DNA of 44,450 nucleotides, from positions 1 through 44,450 of the forward strand of contig NZ_KI271290.1 in the NCBI RefSeq assembly GCF_000469385.1. The letters are read 5' to 3'. How positions within the stretch are numbered: position 1 is the stretch's first letter; every line of letters starts with the position of its first letter. This document shows, piece by piece, positions 15,291-24,258 of the stretch. The DNA is from Leptotrichia sp. oral taxon 879 str. F0557. GTDB taxonomy: Bacteria > Fusobacteriota > Fusobacteriia > Fusobacteriales > Leptotrichiaceae. Below the pieces are notes generated by a model. It saw only the letters and a list, made by a program, of their open reading frames with translations, was not told the origin of the DNA and made no database searches. Position numbers and translations under genes: made by a program.

Positions 15291-16295
15291 CTATAAAAGC
15301 ATATTAACAAAAAAATACAATATAAAATATACAATGGAATTAAATACACTATTAAACATTCCATTTACAATCAAATAAATTATAGAAAAACAGAATATCG
15401 CTACAAAACTTGTAACATACATTAATAGTATATTTTTTTTAATATCTTCTAATCTAAATTCCTTTTTCTTATCCCCTATTATCGGTTTTTCCACTTCTTT
15501 TCCAAAATATGAAACTTTTCCGCCAAACTGTACTCCCAATGCTCCTGCTACTGCACTTTCTGAATGTCCTGAATTTGGACTTGCGTGATTTTTTCTGTCT
15601 CTTTTAAATATTTTCCATGCATTTTTGTAATTGTATCTCAAAATATAGCTTGCTGCTGTTATAAAAATACCAGAAATTCTAGCTGGAATGAAGTTTACCA
15701 CATCGTCTAATTTTGCTGAAAATGTACCAAACTTTGCATATTTCTCATTTTTGTACCCAACCATTGAATCAAGTGTATTTATTGCCTTATAGGCCATCGC
15801 AAACGGAAGTCCACCCACAAACATATAAAACATCGGTGCAATCACGCCATCCACCATATTTTCCGAAATAGTTTCCATTGTACTTCTAATAATCATAACT
15901 TTATCCATCTTTTCAGTATCTCTTGAAACCAAATAAGACAATTTTTCTCTTGCGACTTTCAAGTTTCCTAATTTTAAAATCTTATAAACTCTTTTCCCTT
16001 CACGAGCCAGTGATTTTACCGAAAATACTGTATACATCAAATAAATTTCCAAAATTTCCAAAACTTTTACAATTTTTGTCAATTTCACAAATCCATACAT
16101 TACTAAAAATGTACTTGCAACTACTAAAATACCTAAAACTGTTCCACCAATAAAGCTACCTTTTTTCCCGTATAATTTTTTCTCTAAAAATGTAATCATT
16201 TTACCAATAATCTGGACTGGATGTGTAATTTTCTCTGGATCTCCAAAAATCAAGTCCAAAATAAATGCAATCCATATTTTTATTAAAAGATTCAT
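15291..16295 (-). CDS. cbiB: adenosylcobinamide-phosphate synthase CbiB
   Basis: CbiB is the inner-membrane enzyme that attaches the aminopropanol arm to adenosylcobyric acid in cobalamin synthesis. The 334-residue protein opens with the family motif LDLIFGDPEKITHPVQIIG (14-32). It has several membrane helices and conserved NMVDGVIAPMFY and SPNSGHSESAVAGALG stretches. AGGAG precedes the ATG. It is the last gene of a likely ispA-lipoprotein-pgeF-secreted protein-cbiB transcript (65-bp gap). No other cobalamin gene adjoins it; cbiE lies 5 kb away in another operon, so the pathway is dispersed in this genome. Confidence 0.95.
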   Translation of the reverse strand: MNLLIKIWIAFILDLIFGDPEKITHPVQIIGKMITFLEKKLYGKKGSFIGGTVLGILVVASTFLVMYGFVKLTKIVKVLEILEIYLMYTVFSVKSLAREGKRVYKILKLGNLKVAREKLSYLVSRDTEKMDKVMIIRSTMETISENMVDGVIAPMFYMFVGGLPFAMAYKAINTLDSMVGYKNEKYAKFGTFSAKLDDVVNFIPARISGIFITAASYILRYNYKNAWKIFKRDRKNHASPNSGHSESAVAGALGVQFGGKVSYFGKEVEKPIIGDKKKEFRLEDIKKNILLMYVTSFVAIFCFSIIYLIVNGMFNSVFNSIVYFILYFFVNMLL

Positions 16296-16360
16296 TACTA
16301 TCTCCTATGTTCATTATTGCGTAACTTTTATATAAACTATTTTATTTAAAAATTACTTTT

Positions 16361-16921
16361 TTAATAAATTATATTATCTGTTTCTTTTAATCCCTTTTTT
16401 TTCATTAGGTCCATTATTTCTTTCTCAACTTCATCTTTTCCTTTCCAAAATCCATTACTGTAATATTTCTTCCAAGTTCCATTAGATGTATCATAGGTAA
16501 CTAGGAAAGTCATGTATTCATTTTGACTTTCAGGACTATATATGTACATTCTGTAATTATAGTATCTTGGAGCATTTTGATACTCTGGTTTTGTTAAATT
16601 TGTCCAAGGGTATAATTTATCTATGTCTTTTTCAAATTCCGCAAAAGAATTTAGAATATCTGCATAAGTAAGATCATTTTTCTTGTTCTTGTTGTAACTT
16701 AATCCTATTTCTATATATTTTTCATTAGTATTGTTATACACAGTTTCATAAACCATTTTTTTTTGGTCCATATCACAATAAACCTTGCTTGTCAATCCCT
16801 CTTTCTTTACAAGTTCCACCATTTTATCTGCATATTTTGTATTCCCTTTAAACCAGTCACAGCCAGCAGAAAATGTTGTCGCTCCAATCACTAAAAATGC
16901 TAATGTTAAAATCTTTTTCAT
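16361..16921 (-). CDS. secreted or lipid-anchored protein of unknown function
   Basis: The 186-residue protein has an N-terminal signal with the core LTLAFLVIGATTF followed by SAGC. Either Cys21 is lipidated (the lipobox is imperfect, with Ser at -3) or signal peptidase cuts after FSA. The mature part is Tyr/Asn/Lys-rich and mixed alpha/beta by appearance, with a second cysteine (KVYCDMDQ) and an aromatic central section (RYYNYRMYIYSPE). No family is recognised. It lies between pgeF (36 bp) and cbiB in the same orientation. AAAGGAAAGG precedes the ATG. Confidence 0.78.
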   Translation of the reverse strand: MKKILTLAFLVIGATTFSAGCDWFKGNTKYADKMVELVKKEGLTSKVYCDMDQKKMVYETVYNNTNEKYIEIGLSYNKNKKNDLTYADILNSFAEFEKDIDKLYPWTNLTKPEYQNAPRYYNYRMYIYSPESQNEYMTFLVTYDTSNGTWKKYYSNGFWKGKDEVEKEIMDLMKKKGLKETDNIIY

Positions 16922-16957
16922 AATTTTTCCTTTCCTTTCTTAAAATATATTTTTTAT

Positions 16958-17737
16958 TTATTTAAAACTAATCATTGCTGTAGCCCTTCCAGCATTTTTT
17001 CCCTCCTTTCTATAAGAATGAAATTTTTCATCAAATGTACTTTCAGTTGCTACAATCAAATTTTCCTGTTTTATCCCAAGTTTGAGTGCCATAAGTTCAT
17101 TAAATTTTGTATTGTCAAAATGATATTTCCCTGTTTTTTCATTAAGCCAGAATGATTTTTCCACAATTTCCTTATCATTTTTCCAAAATTTTTCCGCAAA
17201 CTTATCATAAAATTCATTTCCAACTTCGTAGTCCTTCTGCCCAATCCCAATTCCTAACGCCATTATCACATTCTCTACTTGCGTCCCATAATTTTTTTGC
17301 ATTTCCAAAAGTCCAGATTTCATTATTTCCTTAAATGTCCCCGGCCATCCTGAATGCCATACTCCTATAACCTGATTTTCCTTATCATATACAAAAATCG
17401 GTAAACAATCCGCATAAAATGTAAAAATAGCAATGTCTTTCCTTTTTGTCAGAAACCCATCAATATCTTCTTCTTTTTCATAATAATATTTCGTTGTATC
17501 TTCACCAATGGTTTTTACATTGTTAGAATGTGTCTGAAAAGCCATTACTTCCTGTTTATCAGATAAATTCAGTTCCTTTAACAACTTTTCACGATTATTT
17601 TTCTGTATTCCTTCTTTCTGATTTTCAATTGGACAGTAATCAGACATATTTCCAGCAATTTTTTTTGTATAAACTGCTGTAATACCGTATTTTTCAAACT
17701 CTTCAATATAAAAATAATTTTCCTTTTCTATAAACAT
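16958..17737 (-). CDS. pgeF: PgeF/YfiH family (polyphenol oxidase-like, cell-wall-linked) protein
   Basis: The 259-residue protein belongs to the multicopper polyphenol oxidoreductase/laccase-domain family. Members act as purine nucleoside phosphorylase/deaminase or, as E. coli PgeF, guard against wrong L-Ser incorporation into peptidoglycan precursors. The zinc triad is visible: His70 (FQTHS), Cys111 (YADCLP) and His128 (GVWHSGW). The usual HAGWRG motif is here WHSGWPG, with the arginine replaced by proline. Length is standard. A ribosome site AAGGA lies 9 nt before the ATG. It is the third gene of the ispA cluster, 23 bp from the lipoprotein gene. Confidence 0.9.
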   Translation of the reverse strand: MFIEKENYFYIEEFEKYGITAVYTKKIAGNMSDYCPIENQKEGIQKNNREKLLKELNLSDKQEVMAFQTHSNNVKTIGEDTTKYYYEKEEDIDGFLTKRKDIAIFTFYADCLPIFVYDKENQVIGVWHSGWPGTFKEIMKSGLLEMQKNYGTQVENVIMALGIGIGQKDYEVGNEFYDKFAEKFWKNDKEIVEKSFWLNEKTGKYHFDNTKFNELMALKLGIKQENLIVATESTFDEKFHSYRKEGKNAGRATAMISFK

Positions 17738-17760
17738 AATTATCTATCCTTCTATATTTT

Positions 17761-18471
17761 TTACATACTGTTCGCTAAACTTGAAAATAACACATCCACT
17801 GCTTTAATTTGTTCATCCAGATTTTTTATATGCCAAGTATTATTTACTTTACGTACACTTACAGTTGTAGTCATCTCTGTATAATTTTCCTCTTTTTTAA
17901 ATTCATCTTCAATAACTTCGCTTATACCCTTCATAAGTTTAGAAAAAACTTCTTTTCTATCCATTTTCTCCATTTGGGACATCATATCTTCCGTATCTTT
18001 ATATTGCAATTTTTCTGCAACACGTTTGAAAAGCTCATATTCATTTTGAAGTTTTGCAAAACTGTCATTATTGTTGCTAAAAACTTTTACTTTTTGAGTA
18101 ATTTCCGCTTCCTCATCGTTAAAAAATCTAATTTCTTCTATTTTATTTTTCTGATACTCGATACCTTTTTCTATCATATTAACTGCCATTTGTTTCATTG
18201 CCTGATCGGCAAAAGTTTCATTTCCACTCATAGATTGTTTTGCCACCATATTTTCTATAAAACTTTTAGCAGATTCTTTTACTTTTTTTTCAAATTTCTC
18301 ATTATCAGCTTCAAACCCCTTTTTTACTTCTAAAGAATTCTTTTTCATTTTTTTCTCAGAAATTTTGTAACTTTCACTTTTTGTAACATTATAGTCCAAT
18401 TTAGGCTCAGGTCCGCACATCTGCACAGATAATAACACCAGTACTGTCATCACTAATTTTTTTATCTTCAT
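17761..18471 (-). CDS. putative lipoprotein of unknown function
   Basis: From the ATG at 18471 (236 residues) the protein has a basic start, a hydrophobic core (LVMTVLVLLSVQM) and Cys19, a possible lipid site although the VQMC lipobox is weak. The mature part is very rich in Lys and Glu, probably helical to about residue 120. A beta-rich end follows (TEMTTTVSVRKVNNTWHIKN), of the kind seen in small NTF2-like DUF4878-type lipoproteins; that comparison is only suggestive. An in-frame TTG at 18519 would overlap ispA and bury the signal peptide, so I reject it. It lies 28 bp after ispA and shares its transcript. Confidence 0.75.
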   Translation of the reverse strand: MKIKKLVMTVLVLLSVQMCGPEPKLDYNVTKSESYKISEKKMKKNSLEVKKGFEADNEKFEKKVKESAKSFIENMVAKQSMSGNETFADQAMKQMAVNMIEKGIEYQKNKIEEIRFFNDEEAEITQKVKVFSNNNDSFAKLQNEYELFKRVAEKLQYKDTEDMMSQMEKMDRKEVFSKLMKGISEVIEDEFKKEENYTEMTTTVSVRKVNNTWHIKNLDEQIKAVDVLFSSLANSM

Positions 18472-18499
18472 AATATCTCGCTTTCTTTTTACAGTCTTC

Positions 18500-19390
18500 T
18501 TATTTTTTTCTATTTCCAAAATAATCAGTTAATTCCAAAAACAATTGATTGCCCTCAAATTCATCTTTGATAATCTTTTTTGCTTTTTCCAAATATTCCT
18601 GAAGCAGCTTTTTGCTTTTTTCAAGTCCAAAAATACTAGGATAAGTCGTCTTTTCATTTTGGACATCATTCGATTTTTTACCAATTTCCTCAAAATTCCC
18701 TTCAATATCCAAAATATCATCCTTAATCTGAAAGGCAATTCCCAATAATTTTGAATATTCTACCATTTTTTCACGCTTTTCACTTTCAATATCCAAAGCA
18801 ATCATCGGTAATTCTATTGCAGCAGTTAGCAATTTCCCAGTCTTATAAGCGTGAATATACTTTAATGTGTCAATTTCCACTTTCTTATTTTCAGACTCCA
18901 TATCTACAAACTGCCCTCCAACCATTCCAAAAAATCCTGCATATTCAGATAATTTTGAAATAATTTCAACCTTATTTTTATCTCCTAAACTTTTAGAATT
19001 TGCAATTATTCCGAAGGCTTCCGTCAAAAGAACATCTCCCACAAGAACCCCAATTGCTTCATTATACTTTTTATGAACTGTAAGTTTACCACGTCTGTAA
19101 TCATCATTGTCCATCGACGGCAAATCATCGTGAACGAGTGAATAGCAATGTATAAACTCAAGTGCAGCGGCAATTTCCTTAATTTTATCATAACTTTTAT
19201 AATTATTTTTTTCAAACAAATCACAAATCATATACATCAAAATAGGACGTATTCGCTTTCCTCCGTTCATAACCGCATATTCCATTGCCTCTGCCAATTT
19301 TTCAGGATATTTACCCCTATAATTCTCAAGCAATTCTATCAGACTGTCTTCCACAATCTTCTTTTTTTCTTCCAAATATTCCCGTAACAT
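18500..19390 (-). CDS. ispA: polyprenyl (farnesyl/geranyl) diphosphate synthase
   Basis: The enzyme condenses isopentenyl diphosphate with allylic diphosphates to make short-chain isoprenoids, the precursors of undecaprenyl phosphate for cell-wall synthesis. The 296-residue protein has GGKRIRP (43-49), the first Asp-rich motif HDDLPSMDND (87-96) and the second, QIKDDILD (221-228), plus GQ (159-160) and KTGKL (183-187). The ATG at 19390 follows GGGGG; a GTG five codons earlier lies before that ribosome site. It is the first gene of the cluster that ends with cbiB. The pattern fits farnesyl diphosphate synthase, but product length cannot be fixed by eye. Confidence 0.93.
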   Translation of the reverse strand: MLREYLEEKKKIVEDSLIELLENYRGKYPEKLAEAMEYAVMNGGKRIRPILMYMICDLFEKNNYKSYDKIKEIAAALEFIHCYSLVHDDLPSMDNDDYRRGKLTVHKKYNEAIGVLVGDVLLTEAFGIIANSKSLGDKNKVEIISKLSEYAGFFGMVGGQFVDMESENKKVEIDTLKYIHAYKTGKLLTAAIELPMIALDIESEKREKMVEYSKLLGIAFQIKDDILDIEGNFEEIGKKSNDVQNEKTTYPSIFGLEKSKKLLQEYLEKAKKIIKDEFEGNQLFLELTDYFGNRKK

Positions 19391-19465
19391 TTTATCCCCC
19401 GTCACTCAAATTTTTATTTTACTTAAAAACTAATACTAAACTCCTTTTGAAAATAGGAATAAATT

Positions 19466-19494
19466 TTTATACTAACTATTTCACAATCATTCAA
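19466..19494 (-). promoter_or_regulatory. promoter of ispA cluster
   Basis: On the minus strand TTGAAT (19494-19489), 17 nt, TATAAA (19471-19466), giving a leader of about 70 nt. Confidence 0.6.
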
Positions 19495-19540
19495 CTAATT
19501 ACTATGTTTTTTTTGTTTCGTAGGATTGCTCATTGCCGCA

Positions 19541-19610
19541 AAACCTTACCTTGCAATAAAGGTTTATCCTAATAATTAAAATTATGGCAAGAATTGCTAC
19601 GCAATAACCT
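19541..19610. repeat. cluster of short inverted repeats, non-coding
   Basis: Three hairpins follow one another: AAACCTT/AAGGTTT (19541-19565), ATAATT/AATTAT (19572-19585) and ATTGC/GCAAT (19593-19605). AGGTTTAT (19560-19567) can also pair with ATAACCT (19604-19610) to enclose the last two, giving a cloverleaf-like fold. No open reading frame or tRNA features are present. It adjoins the element at 19617-19715 and may belong to one composite repeat. Confidence 0.5.
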
Positions 19611-19616
19611 ATTGGC

Positions 19617-19715
19617 TAGTCTACGACACTTTCTGCACTGACAAAAAACTCGCTATGCTCAAACAGTTTTGTCAGCACAGAAAAATGCTCCGACGATTTA
19701 GCTTATATTAGACTA
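19617..19715. repeat. 99-bp palindromic intergenic element
   Basis: The ends are a perfect 7-bp inverted repeat, TAGTCTA (19617-19623) and TAGACTA (19709-19715). Inside is a large imperfect palindrome: TTTCTGCACTGACAAAA (19630-19646) and TTTTGTCAGCACAGAAA (19667-19683), 15 of 17 positions complementary, with a 20-nt loop. CGAC occurs near both arms. It is less AT-rich than its surroundings. There is no coding capacity. Such structure fits a dispersed intergenic repeat or MITE-like element; copies elsewhere cannot be checked here. Confidence 0.55.
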
Positions 19716-19856
19716 TATTTAAAAAATTAAAATTATATTTTAATTATTTGAAAGTATTAAATCTATATCCTTTAATTATAAAAGTTTGTAATAAATTCGC
19801 TATTTAGATTGAGTTTAGTATGAACTCAAATATTTTAAAAAATCTATCTTTAATCT
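19716..19856. other. AT-rich spacer with one small hairpin
   Basis: No gene is seen. TTGAGTT/AACTCAA (19809-19829) is a perfect 7-bp inverted repeat with a 7-nt loop, 28 bp after the xseB stop on the minus strand. It lacks a U-run, so termination there is uncertain. Confidence 0.4.
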
Positions 19857-20078
19857 TTATTCAAACTCTTCCATTTCCACTTTTCCATTTTTTTCAAGCA
19901 CCTTCATAACTTTCCCTTCCCCAGCTTCAAGCAATTTCTCGGAATCTTTAATAAGTTTAATTGCCTTCTCATATTCAGAAATTGAATCATCTAGTGACAA
20001 TTCCTCACTTTCCAATTTTTCCAAAATTTCATCAATTTGTGCAATATTTTCTTCATAACTTTGTTTTTTTACTGCCAT
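19857..20078 (-). CDS. xseB: exodeoxyribonuclease VII small subunit
   Basis: The 73-residue XseB subunit joins XseA to form exonuclease VII, which degrades single-stranded DNA. The helical sequence shows the family pattern YEENIAQIDEILEKLESEELSLDDSI split by SLDDS, followed by the second helix (YEKAIKLIKDSEKLLEAGE). Length is normal. A good AAAGGAG precedes the ATG. It is the last gene of the cbiE-DUF4424-like-rsmD-xseB run (23 bp after rsmD). xseA is not in the window. Confidence 0.93.
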   Translation of the reverse strand: MAVKKQSYEENIAQIDEILEKLESEELSLDDSISEYEKAIKLIKDSEKLLEAGEGKVMKVLEKNGKVEMEEFE

Positions 20079-20101
20079 TTTTATTTTTCTCCTTTATTTT
20101 T

Positions 20102-20665
20102 TTATTTTTTTCGATCCTCAAACCTATAAAAACTAACTACCTTCTTATTGTAATCCCTTTCATCGTATTTCACAAAATTACCTATTTTATCCGCCATTTT
20201 TTCATACGTGCTGTGTTCTGAAATTATAATTCCATCTCGTTCCAAAAGATTTTCTTCTGATATTTTTTCAATCGTTTTTGTTGAAATATTTTCCTTATAA
20301 GGTGGATCCAAAAATATTATATCAAATATTTCGTTTTTTCTTGAAAGGATTTCTATCGCTCGAAAAACATCATTTTTGTAGGCACGACATTTTTCTTCCA
20401 CTCCAAGATGATTCACATTTTCAATAATTACTCTGAGTGCCTCCTTATCTTCCTCAATCATAATCGCTCTTTTTGCGCCACGGCTAAGTGCTTCAAATGA
20501 GACATTTCCCGTTCCTGAATACAAGTCCAAAAATTTTGTATCTACGACTTTTTCTCCAATTATACTGAAAATTGCCTCTTTTATTCTTTCAAGCGTAGGT
20601 CTAGTTTCTCTTCCTTCCCTTGATTTTATTCTTCTGTTTTTCAATGTTCCTGCTACAATTCTCAT
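20102..20665 (-). CDS. rsmD: 16S rRNA (guanine(966)-N(2))-methyltransferase RsmD
   Basis: RsmD methylates G966 of 16S rRNA using S-adenosylmethionine. The 187-residue protein has the N-terminal family motif MRIVAGTLKNRRI and the TRPTLERIKEAIFSII segment. SAM motif I is LDLYSGTGNVSFEALSRGA (46-64) and the catalytic DPPY is at 120-123. Length and order match the family. It lies 47 bp downstream of the DUF4424-like gene and 23 bp before xseB on the minus strand. Confidence 0.95.
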   Translation of the reverse strand: MRIVAGTLKNRRIKSREGRETRPTLERIKEAIFSIIGEKVVDTKFLDLYSGTGNVSFEALSRGAKRAIMIEEDKEALRVIIENVNHLGVEEKCRAYKNDVFRAIEILSRKNEIFDIIFLDPPYKENISTKTIEKISEENLLERDGIIISEHSTYEKMADKIGNFVKYDERDYNKKVVSFYRFEDRKK

Positions 20666-20712
20666 TTTTTCCTCTTTTCAAGTTTTTTATTTTTTCATTT
20701 TTAGAAGTTGAT

Positions 20713-21492
20713 TTATTTAAATTTTATTACAAGTCTTCCATCTAGATTAACTTCATTTTCAGCTAGTTCATAATATTCTTTTGTATTACTCTTGCTAACA
20801 TTTCTAAATTTATAATCTTTAAAGTTTATGCTTTTTATTTTCAGGTTTGATTTGTTATATATGTTTATATTCAGAGCTTCTGTCTTATTTTTATTAAAAA
20901 AGTTATCTACTAAATCAAAGCTATACACAAAATCTTTATTCCGTGAAAATCCAGTATTTACTAAATCATAGCGGACAACAATTTTCCCTTCTTCCTGTGG
21001 CGGAATTACTTTTGAAATTGCAAACCATTCACGCTGAATATTGTCCGTAATTTGATTTTGATAAATATTTTCATCAAATTTTATTACTGCACGTAAATTC
21101 TGTGCTTTTTTACGATTAGCAAGAAATTTTATATTCTGCACAAATTTTCCACGATTATTTGTATTTTTATTGCTGAAATCTTCTTTTCCTGTCTTTTCTA
21201 CATTTGTATCCAGCCAAAACATAAATGTTGATTTCACATTATAATTTCCAATATTTTGAAATACATAAACACTATTTACTTTTACAATTCCATTTTTTTC
21301 AATTGTAATATTCAAATCCTCACTTTTAATAACAAGTGGTTCCTGTCTTACAATTTTCAGATTTCCAATTGCCAGAAAATCTGACTTTTCTGAAAAAGAT
21401 AATATGCTGGAAACAAAAAATATTATTATTACAAATATTATTTTCAAACTTTTCTTCGATCTTTTTTTACTTGAAGGCATCATATAATCCAT
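20713..21492 (-). CDS. membrane-anchored or secreted protein, DUF4424-like
   Basis: The 259-residue protein has a basic start, one hydrophobic segment (residues ~17-32, signal peptide or anchor) and a beta-rich extracytoplasmic part. The stretch GNLKIVRQEPLVIKSEDLNI, followed by a conserved-looking YVFQNIGNYNVKSTFMFWLD, resembles DUF4424 proteins, whose function is unknown. That match is by pattern only. AGGAGGG lies just before the ATG at 21492. It sits between cbiE (32 bp) and rsmD, with no obvious functional tie to either. Confidence 0.7.
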   Translation of the reverse strand: MDYMMPSSKKRSKKSLKIIFVIIIFFVSSILSFSEKSDFLAIGNLKIVRQEPLVIKSEDLNITIEKNGIVKVNSVYVFQNIGNYNVKSTFMFWLDTNVEKTGKEDFSNKNTNNRGKFVQNIKFLANRKKAQNLRAVIKFDENIYQNQITDNIQREWFAISKVIPPQEEGKIVVRYDLVNTGFSRNKDFVYSFDLVDNFFNKNKTEALNINIYNKSNLKIKSINFKDYKFRNVSKSNTKEYYELAENEVNLDGRLVIKFK

Positions 21493-21524
21493 ACTTTCCC
21501 TCCTTAAAATTTTAATATGTCACT

Positions 21525-22157
21525 TTAGTTTTGTAAGAAAACCAGTACTACATTCATCTTAAAATCCCTTTCATATACCATCATTTCCTTTACTGACATT
21601 TCCAAGATTTCCTCATTTTTATAGGACAAATTTTCTCCCACAAATATTGTTGCTTCGCTCATTCCAGCTTCAGCAACTTCCTGTGCTATCCTCTGTGGAG
21701 TATTCTTGTTATCTGTCAAAAGTCCAATTTTCCCAAATTCACGCAATTTTCCCACATATTCAGTATTTCTTCCATGGACGCTCGATACAAAAGCATCATT
21801 CCAATAATTTGAAACTTTTGCAAACATATATTGAATGGAAGATATCCCAGGTATTACATTCAACTCATTAGCCTTAAAATGCTGTCTCATAAATGTTAAC
21901 ATGCTATAAAATCCAGTATCTCCTGATAGAATTAATGACATTTTTTTAGCACGGTTGTTTTCAATAAAATCTAGAACTCGCTGTAAATCAGCATTAATAT
22001 AGCAATATTCTTTGTTTTCTGCATATTTTCCAAGACTTTCAATATGCCGTTTTCCACCGATTATTACATCTGAATTTTCAATTTCTTTTAATACAACTGG
22101 TAAAGTATAGTCCAAATTTCCAGGTCCTAATCCAAGTACATTTATTTTATTTTTCAT
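21525..22157 (-). CDS. cbiE: cobalt-precorrin-7 (C5)-methyltransferase CbiE
   Basis: CbiE is a SAM-dependent methylase of the corrin ring in cobalamin synthesis. The 210-residue protein has the tetrapyrrole-methylase plan: GLGPGN near residue 9, GGKRHIE, LSGDTGFYSML, IPGISSIQYMFAK and FVSSVHGR. It is the CbiE half only; the CbiT domain found fused in CobL is missing and must be encoded elsewhere. AGGAGAG precedes the ATG. It is the first gene of the run ending in xseB. With cbiB at 15291 it indicates a dispersed pathway; completeness cannot be judged here. Confidence 0.92.
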   Translation of the reverse strand: MKNKINVLGLGPGNLDYTLPVVLKEIENSDVIIGGKRHIESLGKYAENKEYCYINADLQRVLDFIENNRAKKMSLILSGDTGFYSMLTFMRQHFKANELNVIPGISSIQYMFAKVSNYWNDAFVSSVHGRNTEYVGKLREFGKIGLLTDNKNTPQRIAQEVAEAGMSEATIFVGENLSYKNEEILEMSVKEMMVYERDFKMNVVLVFLQN

Positions 22158-22204
22158 TTTCTCTCCTAAACAAATTTTTATTATTTCTATTTTTATCTGT
22201 ATTT

Positions 22205-22232
22205 ATTATACCCTATATAAATAAAAAGTTAA
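22205..22232 (-). promoter_or_regulatory. probable promoter of cbiE cluster
   Basis: On the minus strand TTAACT (22232-22227), 16 nt, TATAAT (22210-22205), directly after the SemiSWEET terminator. Confidence 0.45.
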
Positions 22233-22261
22233 AGAAAAAAGACTGTTTTTTTCACAGTCTT
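22231..22261 (-). terminator. terminator of SemiSWEET gene
   Basis: AAGACTGT/ACAGTCTT (22239-22261) forms an 8-bp stem with a T-run after it on the minus strand. The core stem is identical to that of the terminator at 7848. Confidence 0.8.
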
Positions 22262-22277
22262 TTAAAGTTATTTTTTA

Positions 22278-22541
22278 TTAAAGTGCTGTAATAAAAGTTA
22301 AAAATCCTAGTATTACTCCTGCTGCATTTGGCACAATTAAAATATAATCTTTTTCAGGTTCTTTAGTCCATCCGTAAATTACCCATATTAAACATGAAAT
22401 TGAGGCAGTAAGAGGTTGCCACGGCTGCGCTTTTTGTCCACCTATATTGGCAATAATCTGTGGAATATACGTTATGAATACAAATACTCCAATAAATGCC
22501 CCTATTGAGCCAACGATTGTGTTAATTTTCTTTTTGTTCAT
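22278..22541 (-). CDS. SemiSWEET family sugar transporter
   Basis: The 87-residue protein is a three-helix SemiSWEET, the bacterial half-unit of SWEET transporters that dimerises in the inner membrane to carry mono- or disaccharides. The first helix has the PQ motif (FITYIPQI), and PWQPLT leads into helix two with SCLIWVIYG. VPNAAGVILG in helix three carries the conserved asparagine of the sugar site. GGAGG precedes the ATG. It is monocistronic and diverges from glpK with promoters almost touching, which suggests linked control of carbon-source uptake. The substrate is unknown. Confidence 0.9.
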   Translation of the reverse strand: MNKKKINTIVGSIGAFIGVFVFITYIPQIIANIGGQKAQPWQPLTASISCLIWVIYGWTKEPEKDYILIVPNAAGVILGFLTFITAL

Positions 22542-22590
22542 TTTTCCCTCCTTGTGTTTAAAAAGTTTAGTAATTTTTACTATGTTTTAT

Positions 22591-22619
22591 ATTATATCAC
22601 GGATTCCATCGCTTTACAA
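22591..22619 (-). promoter_or_regulatory. promoter of SemiSWEET gene
   Basis: On the minus strand TTGTAA (22619-22614), 17 nt, perfect TATAAT (22596-22591) with TGA just before it (extended -10). The leader is about 40 nt. Confidence 0.75.
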
Positions 22620-22624
22620 ATTAA

Positions 22625-24187
<1,563 letters not shown>

Positions 24188-24207
24188 AAAATATAACAAA
24201 CAACAAA

Positions 24208-24246
24208 AAACAGTGAAAGTAAAATTCCACTGTTTTCTTTTTTTGG
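24208..24246. terminator. bidirectional terminator between glpK and the ClC gene
   Basis: AAACAGTG/CACTGTTT is an 8-bp stem with a T-run (TCTTTTTTT) on the plus side and a T-run on the minus side as well. It serves the two convergent genes. Confidence 0.8.
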
Positions 24247-24258
24247 TTTATTATTTTT

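Noticed and set aside
18472-18519. N-terminal extension of the lipoprotein gene to a TTG at 18519
   Set aside because: It would put 16 charged residues before the signal peptide and overlap ispA. The ATG at 18471 directly precedes the hydrophobic core.
19148-19572. Plus-strand frames opposite ispA and into the intergenic region
   Set aside because: They are antisense to a clear ispA and run into the inverted-repeat region, with no ribosome site or recognisable motif.
7848-22261. Identical terminator stems AGACTGT/ACAGTCT at 7848 and 22239 as a mobile repeat
   Set aside because: Only seven or eight bases are shared and the flanks and loops differ. Convergent terminator sequence is sufficient explanation.
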